Assembly (NCBI RefSeq): GCF_000214725.1
Contig: NC_015574.1
Coordinates: forward strand, 880,001 to 944,000
From: Methanobacterium paludis
GTDB taxonomy: Archaea; Methanobacteriota; Methanobacteria; Methanobacteriales; Methanobacteriaceae
DNA: 64,000 nucleotides
Direction: 5' to 3'
The position numbers and the translations under genes are program-made. The notes under the pieces are model-generated. The model was not told where the DNA came from, ran no database searches, and saw nothing but the letters and a program-made list of their open reading frames with translations. This document shows positions 40,904 through 50,176 of this stretch, piece by piece (position 1 is the first letter of the stretch; every line of letters starts with the position of its first letter).

Positions 40904-42610
40904 TTAATCTTCTTCGTATTCTTTCCCGAAATCCCAGTACCTTTCATTGGAGTTGAGAACTATCAGATCTTTCAGGGTTCGGGTCATGGCAGTGTAAACT
41001 ATTGAATCCAGATTTTCATCTACAGACCATTTTGGCGGTATGAGCATTATAACGTTGTTTGCTTCCCATCCCTTGAACTTGTGGATAGTACTGATTCTTA
41101 AACGTCCATTTCCTGAAATAAAGGTTTTTTTGTTTCTCCAATCTCTTTTACCATCCACCACAAAAACATGGTCCACATCAACCTGTTGTTCGGTAAAAAA
41201 CTCCACAAGCTCAACACCCATACTGTTTTTAGGTATCAGGATCACAATCTGGGAGTTATCAACCACTCCCTGTTTTTTTATCACTTCGTAAGCTTCCTTA
41301 ACCTCTGAAAGCCAGTCTGCAGTTTGAATATTTTTCCATTGAAATAAGGTTGAATCCTTCAGTAAAGTTGCCTGGGAATAGTCCATATGAACTGATTGAT
41401 CCAGACCATATTCTTCACTGAATTTATTGGAAAAATCTGCTATTTTCTTTGGAAGCCTGTAAACAGTGTTTAATTCTGGCCATTTTCCTTTGAATTTAAC
41501 TTTACCCTCAAATTTACCCATGTTATCGATCCAGTTGAGTTCGCGTTCGTAGACGTTCTGTTTTTTATCACAGACAAAGAAAAGCTCGTCACGTTCGTTT
41601 AAAAACTGGGATAAAAGGTTGTACCAATCCCATTCATAGTCCTGACCTTCATCAATGAGTATGGAATCGAATTTGAATTTTTCTATATCCACACCATTGA
41701 TAGATTCTTCAACCAGAAATGGAACATCCTCTATATCACCCATTGGAACCATCAGTTCGTTTAAAATGTCGCGACAGAATCCATGGAAATGTCTGAAGGT
41801 TATGTTTGCCCAGTCAAAGTTGTAAGGGGTGTTATCCACAAAATCCTTAATGTAGTACCATAAGGTCCGGTTGTAGGTGATCACAAGTACTTTATGACCT
41901 TCTGAGGCAAGTTGGGCTGCTCTGTAGGCTATAACCAGTGTTTTCCCACTTCCGGCTGATCCTCGAAGTCTACGATGTCCTGGTTGGGGTTTGGCACGTA
42001 TTTTCTGTTCTCCTGTTAATTTTAGTTCTGTACGTTTATCATGGTGGTAGGATGGTTTCAGCCATGACTCAAGTTCACCGGCCCATTTACGTTCCATAAA
42101 CTTACTTCTGGAAAACTCAGCACCTGGAACAACGTTGGTTAAATTATACTCCTCCAGATCATCGTAACCACAGGCTGTAAGGTATGGGTAATCAGAATAC
42201 CTTTCACGGACCTGGGATCCAGATAGATCATGGATATAAACCCCAGTTTGGATAACCACAAATATCTTTGAGTTAATGTCCATCTTTTCAGCCATATCTG
42301 GAACTAATTCCTGGATGATCTTGTTTCTGTAGTAGTCGAGCTGTTTTTTATCCATTTCAGGGGTGCTGTTGGAGGAGGTATCCATGATCTTGTAGATCAT
42401 AATTCCACTATCTGGATTTAAAAGGATTAAATCAGGATAAGAACCATTTAAATAAGGTTCGATGAATATCTTCCATTTACCTGGGAGATTTTTTTCTAAA
42501 AAAGAAATTAAAGCTGTTTTTGCCGGGTTTAATTCATATTCTAATTCGTTTAGTTCATCCTCTGACGTATATGTCCTACTTAAATCCACAAATGTCATGC
42601 CCCCAACCAT
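40904..42610 (-). CDS. SF1 helicase with degenerate NERD/PD-(D/E)XK N-terminal domain
   Basis: The N-terminal 130 residues look like a NERD-type nuclease fold (GSYPDLILLNPDSGIMIYK), but the usual E-x-K is replaced (IYKIMD), so it is probably inactive. From about residue 210 is an SF1 helicase: RLRGSAGSGKTLV, ILIDEGQDYEWDW, VCDKKQNVYER, YRLPKKIADF, ISTIHKFKGWEANNV and VYTAMTRTL. It is a UvrD/PcrA-like ATPase working on DNA or RNA. The ATG at 42610 lacks a ribosome site, and a second ATG at 42598 is too close to GGGGG. The gene stands alone after the MITE and is close in style to the repair genes at 6-18 kb. Confidence 0.85.
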   Translation of the reverse strand: MVGGMTFVDLSRTYTSEDELNELEYELNPAKTALISFLEKNLPGKWKIFIEPYLNGSYPDLILLNPDSGIMIYKIMDTSSNSTPEMDKKQLDYYRNKIIQELVPDMAEKMDINSKIFVVIQTGVYIHDLSGSQVRERYSDYPYLTACGYDDLEEYNLTNVVPGAEFSRSKFMERKWAGELESWLKPSYHHDKRTELKLTGEQKIRAKPQPGHRRLRGSAGSGKTLVIAYRAAQLASEGHKVLVITYNRTLWYYIKDFVDNTPYNFDWANITFRHFHGFCRDILNELMVPMGDIEDVPFLVEESINGVDIEKFKFDSILIDEGQDYEWDWYNLLSQFLNERDELFFVCDKKQNVYERELNWIDNMGKFEGKVKFKGKWPELNTVYRLPKKIADFSNKFSEEYGLDQSVHMDYSQATLLKDSTLFQWKNIQTADWLSEVKEAYEVIKKQGVVDNSQIVILIPKNSMGVELVEFFTEQQVDVDHVFVVDGKRDWRNKKTFISGNGRLRISTIHKFKGWEANNVIMLIPPKWSVDENLDSIVYTAMTRTLKDLIVLNSNERYWDFGKEYEED

Positions 42611-42938
42611 TGTCTAATGAACCGTAATAATTATGGGATATCACTGAACATTCTATGATTAGAGATTATATTTAAACCTTGGGACTGAAATCATTGAAAA
42701 ACTCCATTAAATGGGTTTAACATACTTGATGGTGTGGTAAAATTGAAGACTTTTTTTAAATTGTGCAAATCAGGACTAAGCCTGAAAAATATACACCAAC
42801 ATCCCCAAAGGAACCATTATTCGAATTGTATTTTTAGCAGGGCTCATCAAAACACGAGATTACAACTCCAAAACAGCCCTACAAAAGCTTTAAGAAACCT
42901 AAAAAATCTAAGACCCTAAATTGGTTTTATTCGGTTTA

Positions 42939-42985
42939 GTTGTCCGTATTTTGAGGATAAAATCGAAAGTTTTATTTATTGTGAA
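42939..42985 (+). promoter_or_regulatory. Shared promoter region of adhesin gene 1
   Basis: A block containing GTCCGTATTTTGAGGATAAA (23 bp identical in total) followed by an AT-rich TTTTATTTATTGTGAA segment is repeated at 45858-45902 upstream of the second adhesin gene. The AT-rich part can act as TATA box, and the conserved upstream part as regulator site. The rest of the 42611-43062 gap is AT rich with no recognisable gene; a 61-codon frame at 42734 has no support. Confidence 0.5.
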
Positions 42986-43062
42986 AATATTATCTTGTTT
43001 CGGGTATGATAATATATTCATTTTATACCTTGAATGGGCATAAAGGAGGTGAAAAAGACAAG

Positions 43063-45333
43063 ATGAAACCTAAAAACAAGCAAATAAGAATTAAAATTCC
43101 TTTATTGTTACTAATATGTGTTTTAATATTTTCTGGTATTAGTGCTGTAAGTGCAGCCGGTACAGATAATTCCACAATTTATGTTAGTACACAAGGAAAT
43201 GATAGTTGGGATGGATTATTGCCAATATATAATACTACAAGCGGGCCAAAAAAGACTATAACAAATGCCACAGGTACCGTTGCAACAAACGGAACAATTT
43301 ACATAGCACAGGGAACCTACAACGAATCCGGAATAAACATCAACACTAACATGACAATCACAGGTGAAAACCCTACGAACACCATAATCAACGGACAACA
43401 AAGTGGAAACAGTATATTTTACATAGCACCTGGAATAACAGTTACCATAACCAACTTAACACTAACAAACAGCACTGCAATTGATAATGGTGGTGCTATT
43501 TTGAATGGTGGAAGTTTAACGGTAATTAACAGTACATTCACAGACAACACTGCACGTAATGGTGGAGCAATCACTAATGATGGTAATTTAACAGTAACAA
43601 ACTCCATAATTAACAACAACACCGCAACAACTTATGGTGGAGCAATCTACAATGATGGTACTTTAACAGTGACAAGCACCACACTTAAGAACAACACCGC
43701 AAGTAATGGTGGAACAATCACTAATATGGATGGTATTGTAACAGTTACAAAATGCACACTCACAGACAACACTGCAGCCACTGATGGTGGAGCAATCAAC
43801 AATTATGGTAATTTAACAGTAACAAACTCCATAATTAACAAAAACACCGCAGCATGTTACGGTGGAGCGATCGAAAATTATGGGACTTTAACTTTAACTA
43901 ACAGCACACTCACAGGCAACAATGCAACATATAATGGTGGATCAATCTTCAATGCGATGATGGGTACTGTAACAGTGACAAATTCCACACTCACAGGCAA
44001 CACTGCAGGATATATTGGTGGAGCAATCTACAATGGTGGCAGTAGTACTGTAACAGTTACAGACTCCACACTCACGGGCAACACTGCAACCACTGATGGT
44101 GGAGCCATTTACAATGATGGTGATGTAACAGTGACAAACTCCACACTTAATAAAAACAACGCAGGAAATGATGGTGGAGCCATCTACAATGATTATGGTA
44201 AAATAACAGTGCTAAATTCCACACTTACTAAAAACAATGCAACAAATGATGGTGGAGCGATCTACAATAGCTATTATCTTACTTTAACAGTTACAAATTC
44301 CACACTCACAGGCAACAATGCAACAAAAGGTGGAGCAATCTACAATCGTAATTATCAGTTTACAGTTGTTAGTTTTACTAGTATTGTGAATAACTCTGCA
44401 AGTTTTGGTAGTGCTATTTATAATGAGTATGGTGTTATAGATGCTAAGTCTAATTGGTGGGGTTCTAATAATCCAGTATGGACAGACCTCCTATATGGAA
44501 TGTCAAATCCCCTAAACTGGTTATACATGACAATAAATGCCACACCAACCACTATCAACAATACTCAAAGCAGTTTAGTCACAGTTAATTTCAACAACCA
44601 GTATAATGGTACTACAGTTACTCCATTCGATCCTAGTACAGGTCACATACCTGATGGAACGCTTGTAACCTACAGCAGTGCACTGGGAAGTTTCAGTCCT
44701 GTAACCGCCACAACGGTTAATGGTATTGCAACATCATTATTCACAGCAAACAACGCTAGAACAGGTAATCTCAATGCAACTACGGATAATCAAACAGTTA
44801 CACAACTGTTAACTGTGAATCCCGTGTCGTACTTGTATATGAACGTTACAAGTTCAAAGAAGAACCCAAGTGCTGGTGAAAAATTCATTGTAACATATAA
44901 GCTCAGTAACAGTGGACCGGACAATGCAACGAACGTTACAGTATCGTTCCAGATACCATCTGATTTGGAATTTGTAACTGCAAGTGTGGATAATGGAACA
45001 TGGACCTACAACCCAACCAACCGAACCATAACATGGACGCTCAGCAACGTGGCTGTGGGAGATCCTTACCTATACCTTACAGTTAAGGCAGTGGGAAGTG
45101 GAAGTTACACAATCACACCAACAATAACCTCAGAAACATATAACAGTAACACCGAGTCATTAGCACCGTTCACGGTCAATGTACAGGAACAGAGCAACTC
45201 TAATGGTAACACAGTGAACGCTGCATCAACAACCAAAACAGTACCAATGCAAACCACGGGTATGCCAATTGCAGGATTAGTACTTGCAGTACTTGCAGTA
45301 CTCGGTGGAACACTAGCACCAAGGAAAAAATAA
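43063..45333 (+). CDS. Adhesin-like surface protein 1: parallel beta-helix, DUF11, C-terminal anchor
   Basis: The 756-residue secreted protein has a signal peptide (IPLLLLICVLIFSGISAVSAA), then about 14 imperfect repeats of 25-30 residues (GGAIYN..G..TVTNSTL..N.A) forming a right-handed parallel beta-helix. A NWWGS capping motif, an Ig-like segment and a DUF11 domain (SGPDNATNVTVSF) follow. The end carries PMQTTG, a hydrophobic helix (PIAGLVLAVLAVLGG) and APRKK, a three-part surface-sorting tail resembling LPxTG signals. It is very Asn/Thr rich and probably heavily N-glycosylated (many N-x-T/S). The start is the ATG at 43063 after AAGGAGGTG; an upstream ATG at 43006 gives no signal peptide start. 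It is likely cell-surface adhesion material of a pseudomurein cell. Confidence 0.88.
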   Translation: MKPKNKQIRIKIPLLLLICVLIFSGISAVSAAGTDNSTIYVSTQGNDSWDGLLPIYNTTSGPKKTITNATGTVATNGTIYIAQGTYNESGININTNMTITGENPTNTIINGQQSGNSIFYIAPGITVTITNLTLTNSTAIDNGGAILNGGSLTVINSTFTDNTARNGGAITNDGNLTVTNSIINNNTATTYGGAIYNDGTLTVTSTTLKNNTASNGGTITNMDGIVTVTKCTLTDNTAATDGGAINNYGNLTVTNSIINKNTAACYGGAIENYGTLTLTNSTLTGNNATYNGGSIFNAMMGTVTVTNSTLTGNTAGYIGGAIYNGGSSTVTVTDSTLTGNTATTDGGAIYNDGDVTVTNSTLNKNNAGNDGGAIYNDYGKITVLNSTLTKNNATNDGGAIYNSYYLTLTVTNSTLTGNNATKGGAIYNRNYQFTVVSFTSIVNNSASFGSAIYNEYGVIDAKSNWWGSNNPVWTDLLYGMSNPLNWLYMTINATPTTINNTQSSLVTVNFNNQYNGTTVTPFDPSTGHIPDGTLVTYSSALGSFSPVTATTVNGIATSLFTANNARTGNLNATTDNQTVTQLLTVNPVSYLYMNVTSSKKNPSAGEKFIVTYKLSNSGPDNATNVTVSFQIPSDLEFVTASVDNGTWTYNPTNRTITWTLSNVAVGDPYLYLTVKAVGSGSYTITPTITSETYNSNTESLAPFTVNVQEQSNSNGNTVNAASTTKTVPMQTTGMPIAGLVLAVLAVLGGTLAPRKK

Positions 45334-45366
45334 ACCCAATTTATCCCATTTTTCTTTTTTTTAAGG
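45334..45366 (+). terminator. T-tract terminator of adhesin gene 1
   Basis: T-rich runs broken by a C follow the stop (45349-45362). The downstream sequence is conserved with that after the second adhesin gene (48768-48799), so it was duplicated with the gene end. Confidence 0.5.
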
Positions 45367-45469
45367 CTATAATAATTTAAAATCGTGTTTGCGAAGAAAT
45401 GATAAATCTAATTTTGGATTCTACATTAAAATGTGAATTACTACTTTCATAATTGAATATTAATAATCA

Positions 45470-45650
45470 GCAGGTGCATGTGACAGACCTGAATTCATCC
45501 TTGAAAGACTATTTTAAACCCTTTAAAACTGTATTTGAAGGATAACCTGATTTCGGGGTAGCAAAGATTTGGTCATTTGAGCCTGACTCGGTAAAGACTT
45601 GGAGCTGAACCTCCCACGGGTGCACCACAGGACCTGGAATTCTTTTTCTA
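45470..45650. other. GC-richer island in an AT-rich spacer, possible noncoding RNA
   Basis: Within the 641-bp gap between the adhesin genes, about 180 bases are much richer in G and C than their surroundings. They contain short self-complementary pieces: a GGTGCA (about 45473) that could close with TGCACC (about 45620), GGAG/CTCC around a six-base loop, and a CAGGACCTG palindrome. No frame is open through it and it does not resemble tRNA. Noncoding RNA or a remnant of a mobile element are both possible. The rest of the gap has no feature apart from the promoter copy. Confidence 0.25.
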
Positions 45651-45857
45651 TTTGTGTTTTTTGTGAATAGCATTATTTGTTGTGGTTAAACAGTTTACGT
45701 GTGTATTGGATATTTTTTGTATTCTTTTATCAATTTGCAGTGTAATATATGATTTTTATTTTCATATTTTAGTTAATATATTGCGGAACTGTTTAATTTA
45801 AGAGTATTATCTCCCATGGAGTTGATATTTTTTGTAAATTGTTTTTATACAATTTGA

Positions 45858-45902
45858 TTGTCCGTATTTTGAGGATAAAATCATAAGTTTTATTATTGTG
45901 AA
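45858..45902 (+). promoter_or_regulatory. Shared promoter region of adhesin gene 2
   Basis: This is the copy of the 42939-42985 element, with the same TCCGTATTTTGAGGATAAAA core and AT-rich TATA-like block, 73 bases before the GTG at 45975. The two adhesin genes are probably regulated together. Confidence 0.5.
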
Positions 45903-45974
45903 GGTATTACTTAACAATGGATACGAAATTAAGATAATATCTTATCCGGAACGAGCATGAAGGAGGTGAAAAAC

Positions 45975-48767
45975 GTGAAAAAACAAACAACAACTAAAAT
46001 GTTGATATTGATGGTTTTAATTGGTCTTCTCATTGTCATAACATCCTCAAGTGTTTGTGCAGCTTCAACTGTTTATGTTAACGCAACCGGGGGAAACGAC
46101 TCTAACACTGGAACAATTGACAATCCATATCAAACAATGGCTCAAGGAATAAGTAGTGTTGATGAAAATGGGACCGTGCAACTTGCAGATGGAGTTTACT
46201 CTGGAACAGGCAACACCAATATCACAATTGATAAGAACATTACCATACAGGGCCTAAGCCAGAATGGAACCATAATTAATGGAACAGACACTAACTGGAT
46301 ATTCCATATCTCACCTGGTGTGAATGTCACCATCTGTAATCTGACATTTACCAACGGAATCGCATATGATGGTGGTGCTATCCTAAACTATGGAATATTG
46401 TCCATTTCGAACTGCACATTCACCGAAAACACTGCAACTCATTGGGGTGGTGCTATCTACAGCGATTCGTACCAAAGTATAATGTCTTTGACAGACTGCA
46501 CATTCACTAAAAACACTGCATTAAACGGTGGTGGTGCTATTGCATATCTAAATATCTGCAATGTAACTAACTGCACATTCATGTATAACTCTGTAAAGGG
46601 GGTTGCATCCTGGTGCGGTGGTGCTATCGGTGCATATAGCCTTAGTAATTCTACTGTTACTGGGTGTAACTTCGTTGGAAACTCTGTAGATCCGATTCCT
46701 GATAGTTTCGGTGGTGGTGCCATCTATGTTTATAATGCCGCTTTAACAGCTAATTTTAACAGGTTCTACAATAACTCAGCCGGGTTAGGTAGTGCTTTTG
46801 CATATAATGTGGGTATAAATAGGGTAATAAATGCAGAAAATAACTGGTGGGGATCTAATGTTGATCCAACAACGGTTACTAACCTCATATATGGTCCTGT
46901 GGATGCTAATCCCTGGGTTATTTTAACTGTCAATGCAACCCCCAGCACCATCAACAACACCCAGACCAGTTCAATCATAGTGAGTTTCAACAATCATAGC
47001 AGTGATGGTAGTTCTTCCAGTCCATTGGACCCCTCTAATGGTCATATACCTGATGGACTTCCAGTAACTTTCAGTTTAATTGGCAACATCCTAGGTAGTT
47101 TGAATGAACCATTAACCGTAACAACAACTAATGGAACTGCTTCTATACTGTTCACATCTTGTAGTGCAGGTATTCAACAGATCAATGCCACAACTGATAA
47201 ACAGAACGTTTCAGCATATGTAACCATTCTCCCTGCGTCTTTTGTGGGGATATCCAATGAATTCAGGGATCTTCCATGGGGTAGTGTTATAACCGCTGCT
47301 TATTACAATGACAAGATTTACGCCATTGTGAAGATGCACAACTTGGGACCGGATACCACTTCAATAAATGTTCGGGATCTGTTAAATGGTCTTACATGGA
47401 CCGGTAACTATTATGTTTACCGTACTGTGGGATCATATCCTAATACAGAATCAGCGTGGGTTTTTAATGACCCTAGCTATACATTCAACGGCACAGACTG
47501 GAATGTAGGCTCCCTGTCAACCATGATTGGTAGTCAAAGATGGCTGGCCATTGAAGTAATTGTTAACCAGACTGGAACAGTTTCCAACTACGCAGAAACA
47601 CTAAACCAGAGCACGTCACCTTACCAGGGATATGCTAATTACACTGCATATTTAACCAGTGATAGCATACCTACCACCATTACCGTGAATCCTGTTAGTG
47701 GCTTTGCTGGTCAGAATGTGACTTTCACAGTTAATCTGGTGGATTCTAATGGAAACAACGTGACTGATGGGCAGGTAACATTCACAGTGAACAACACCAA
47801 TATTGGCACTGTGAATGTTTCTAGCGGCACAGCCATCCTAACATGGACAATACCAACTAACTGGACTGCAGGTAACTACAATGTCGTTGCAAATTATTCT
47901 GGTACTAATTATTTGGCTTCTACCAATAGTACGAACTTGACTGTGACTCCAAATCCAACTACTATTACTATGGGAAGTGTTAGTGGTTATGCTGGTCAGA
48001 ATGTGACTTTCACAGTTAATCTGGTGGATTTTAATGGAAACAACGTGACTGATGGAAATGTTACATTCACAGTGAACAACAACAATATTGGTTCTGCAAA
48101 CGTTTCTAACGGCACAGCCATCAAAACATGGACAATACCAACAACATGGACTGCCGGTAATTACACCGTCGTTGCAGACTATTCAGGAAGCAATAACTAC
48201 TTAAATTCCACAAATAATACCTTATTAACACTGAACCCCTCAGCTTACCTGTACCTGAACGTTACAAACTCGAATAGTAATCCTAATGTGGGTGAAACAT
48301 TCTTATTAACCTACAAACTCAGTAACAATGGACCAGACAATGCAACAAACGTTACAATGTCTTTCCAGATACCCGCAGGATTAGAATTTATAACTGCAAC
48401 TGTAGACAATGGAACATGGACCTACAACCCAACCAACCGGACAATAACCTGGAACTTAACCAATGTGGCCGTGGGAGATCCATATCTATATCTTACAGTC
48501 AGGGCATCAGGAGCTGGAAGCTACTCTATCCTGCCAACGATAACATCAGATACATTCAATCAGAACACAGACCCATTAACATCATTTAACCTTAACGTAC
48601 AAACACAAAACAGTGCTAACAATAACTCAACAGCAAACTCCGCAACTGTGAATGCAGCATCAACCACAAAAACCGTGCCAATGCAAACCACTGGTGTGCC
48701 AATTGCAGGATTAGTACTTGCAGTACTTGCAGTACTCGGTGGAACACTAGCACCAAGGAAAAAATAA
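45975..48767 (+). CDS. Adhesin-like surface protein 2: beta-helix, Ig-like repeats, DUF11, C-terminal anchor
   Basis: The 930-residue secreted protein has a signal peptide (MLILMVLIGLLIVITSS), then a short parallel beta-helix (about 5-6 coils, GGAI repeats) with NWWGS. Next come an unassigned middle region (about 440-560) and two tandem Ig-like (Big) repeats of about 90 residues that start TTITVNPVSGFAGQNVTF and TTITMGSVSGYAGQNVTF. A DUF11 domain and the same sorting tail (PMQTTG, hydrophobic helix, APRKK) as adhesin 1 close the protein. The last 73 bases of coding and stop region are identical to those of gene 1. The GTG at 45975, eight bases after AAGGAGG, is preferred over the ATG at 45957, which overlaps that site. 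Confidence 0.88.
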   Translation: MKKQTTTKMLILMVLIGLLIVITSSSVCAASTVYVNATGGNDSNTGTIDNPYQTMAQGISSVDENGTVQLADGVYSGTGNTNITIDKNITIQGLSQNGTIINGTDTNWIFHISPGVNVTICNLTFTNGIAYDGGAILNYGILSISNCTFTENTATHWGGAIYSDSYQSIMSLTDCTFTKNTALNGGGAIAYLNICNVTNCTFMYNSVKGVASWCGGAIGAYSLSNSTVTGCNFVGNSVDPIPDSFGGGAIYVYNAALTANFNRFYNNSAGLGSAFAYNVGINRVINAENNWWGSNVDPTTVTNLIYGPVDANPWVILTVNATPSTINNTQTSSIIVSFNNHSSDGSSSSPLDPSNGHIPDGLPVTFSLIGNILGSLNEPLTVTTTNGTASILFTSCSAGIQQINATTDKQNVSAYVTILPASFVGISNEFRDLPWGSVITAAYYNDKIYAIVKMHNLGPDTTSINVRDLLNGLTWTGNYYVYRTVGSYPNTESAWVFNDPSYTFNGTDWNVGSLSTMIGSQRWLAIEVIVNQTGTVSNYAETLNQSTSPYQGYANYTAYLTSDSIPTTITVNPVSGFAGQNVTFTVNLVDSNGNNVTDGQVTFTVNNTNIGTVNVSSGTAILTWTIPTNWTAGNYNVVANYSGTNYLASTNSTNLTVTPNPTTITMGSVSGYAGQNVTFTVNLVDFNGNNVTDGNVTFTVNNNNIGSANVSNGTAIKTWTIPTTWTAGNYTVVADYSGSNNYLNSTNNTLLTLNPSAYLYLNVTNSNSNPNVGETFLLTYKLSNNGPDNATNVTMSFQIPAGLEFITATVDNGTWTYNPTNRTITWNLTNVAVGDPYLYLTVRASGAGSYSILPTITSDTFNQNTDPLTSFNLNVQTQNSANNNSTANSATVNAASTTKTVPMQTTGVPIAGLVLAVLAVLGGTLAPRKK

Positions 48768-48799
48768 ACCTAATTTACCCCATTTTCTTTTTTTTAAGG
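48768..48799 (+). terminator. T-tract terminator of adhesin gene 2
   Basis: A T-tract follows the stop and matches the sequence after adhesin gene 1. The rest of the 348-bp gap to 49115 is AT rich with no visible gene. Confidence 0.5.
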
Positions 48800-49115
48800 A
48801 TCAAAATAACAGAGGTTGAGTCGTTATTTTTTTTTAAAATTATTTTTTTGGGGTGGATTAACCTATAATGAAGGAATTGATTATACTTGAAATCAAATAA
48901 AAGCATTTCTAATCTTAAATGTTTAAAGAGTTTATTCATCACATTTTTTCTTAAATTTCAACATGTATTTTCTCCATCTAATTTAAATCAAATCAATCAT
49001 TAATAACTATAAATATTTATTTATTACTCTTTAATGGCCCTACAACTAATTTTCAACAGATTAAAATGGAAAATAATAATAAATATGATTTTTTAATATA
49101 AAATCTGGTGTTTCA

Positions 49116-50036
49116 ATGGGCTACTTGATCTGTGAAGAATGCAACATTTACTACGAATCTGAAGATGAGATGGAAGCTGAAAACTTTGTTTGTGAATGTG
49201 GCAATAAACCAGTTTATTTTAAATATCTCGAAGATTACTATGAAAATGGGAACAATAGTGAGAATTCAGATGATGAATATGTGAGAGACCGTATTTCTGA
49301 AGGTTTAACTTACACTGAGCATCAAGCATACTCTTACCTTGCTGAAAAAAATCTTGGAATTAAAATGGTTATAGCAGGTTTTTTAATCAGTTTATTAAGT
49401 TTAATTTTAGCGTTTGGGTTTAATAACATGTTTTATTTGGTTTTGATCTTAATTGGTGCCTTATCTATCCTATGGGGAGAATATAAAAAGGCTGTAAATG
49501 GTGCGGAAGGTTACTCATGGATCAAGGGTTTAAAAGGTGAAAATGAGGTTTTCAAATGTCTTGAAACCCTTCCAAAGGATTATTTTATTTTCAACGATGT
49601 TAAACTACCTGGGAAAGGTGGAAACATAGATCATATTGTTATCGGCCCCAGTGGAGTATTTGTTATAGAAACCAAAAATTACAGTGGAAAGTACCGTATA
49701 AACGGTAATAAATGGTTTTACTACAAAAACGGAAAGTATGTAGAAACATCAAAAAGTCCGGGTTCCCAAGTAGTAAGGAATGTTGTGAATCTCAAAAATT
49801 TCATGACAAAGAGAGGAATTCCAGGGTTGTGGATGGAAGCTATTGTGGCTTTCATAAATCAAGATTTCCGGGTAGTAAAAAAACCAGAAAGATACATGGT
49901 TCTGGTACCAGAAACAGTTCCAAAATATATTTTAAATCGTAGAAAGAATCCGGATAAAGAACTGTTAAAAAGGATTGCCTTAAATTTGGAGCCTTACTGT
50001 ACAGATATTTCCGTCAGCCACAAGAAAACCCAATAA
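49116..50036 (+). CDS. NERD nuclease-related membrane protein with N-terminal zinc ribbon
   Basis: The N-terminus has CEECN and CECGN pairs (zinc ribbon, residues 6-28). A polar linker and two close membrane helices (MVIAGFLISLLSLILAF; FYLVLILIGALSILW) follow around residues 88-130. The NERD domain (from 145) contains GNIDHIVIGPSGVFVIETKNYSG, with the Asp and the E-x-K of a PD-(D/E)XK fold. NERD proteins are thought to process nucleic acids. Here it would face the cytoplasm, anchored to the membrane. It is a single gene with no partner visible. Confidence 0.85.
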   Translation: MGYLICEECNIYYESEDEMEAENFVCECGNKPVYFKYLEDYYENGNNSENSDDEYVRDRISEGLTYTEHQAYSYLAEKNLGIKMVIAGFLISLLSLILAFGFNNMFYLVLILIGALSILWGEYKKAVNGAEGYSWIKGLKGENEVFKCLETLPKDYFIFNDVKLPGKGGNIDHIVIGPSGVFVIETKNYSGKYRINGNKWFYYKNGKYVETSKSPGSQVVRNVVNLKNFMTKRGIPGLWMEAIVAFINQDFRVVKKPERYMVLVPETVPKYILNRRKNPDKELLKRIALNLEPYCTDISVSHKKTQ

Positions 50037-50176
50037 TTGAATTTTATGAAATGAAGCTTTATATATTTCTTTAACTTGAAAAAATAATAAATAAGGGTTT
50101 TTAAAACCTTGAAATTCTTTTTTAAACTTCTTAGAATTCTTTTTAATTCTTGGATATGCTTCAAATTGGATATGCT

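Noticed and set aside
42734..42919. 61-codon frame upstream of adhesin gene 1
   Set aside because: No ribosome site, poor composition, and it lies in promoter DNA.
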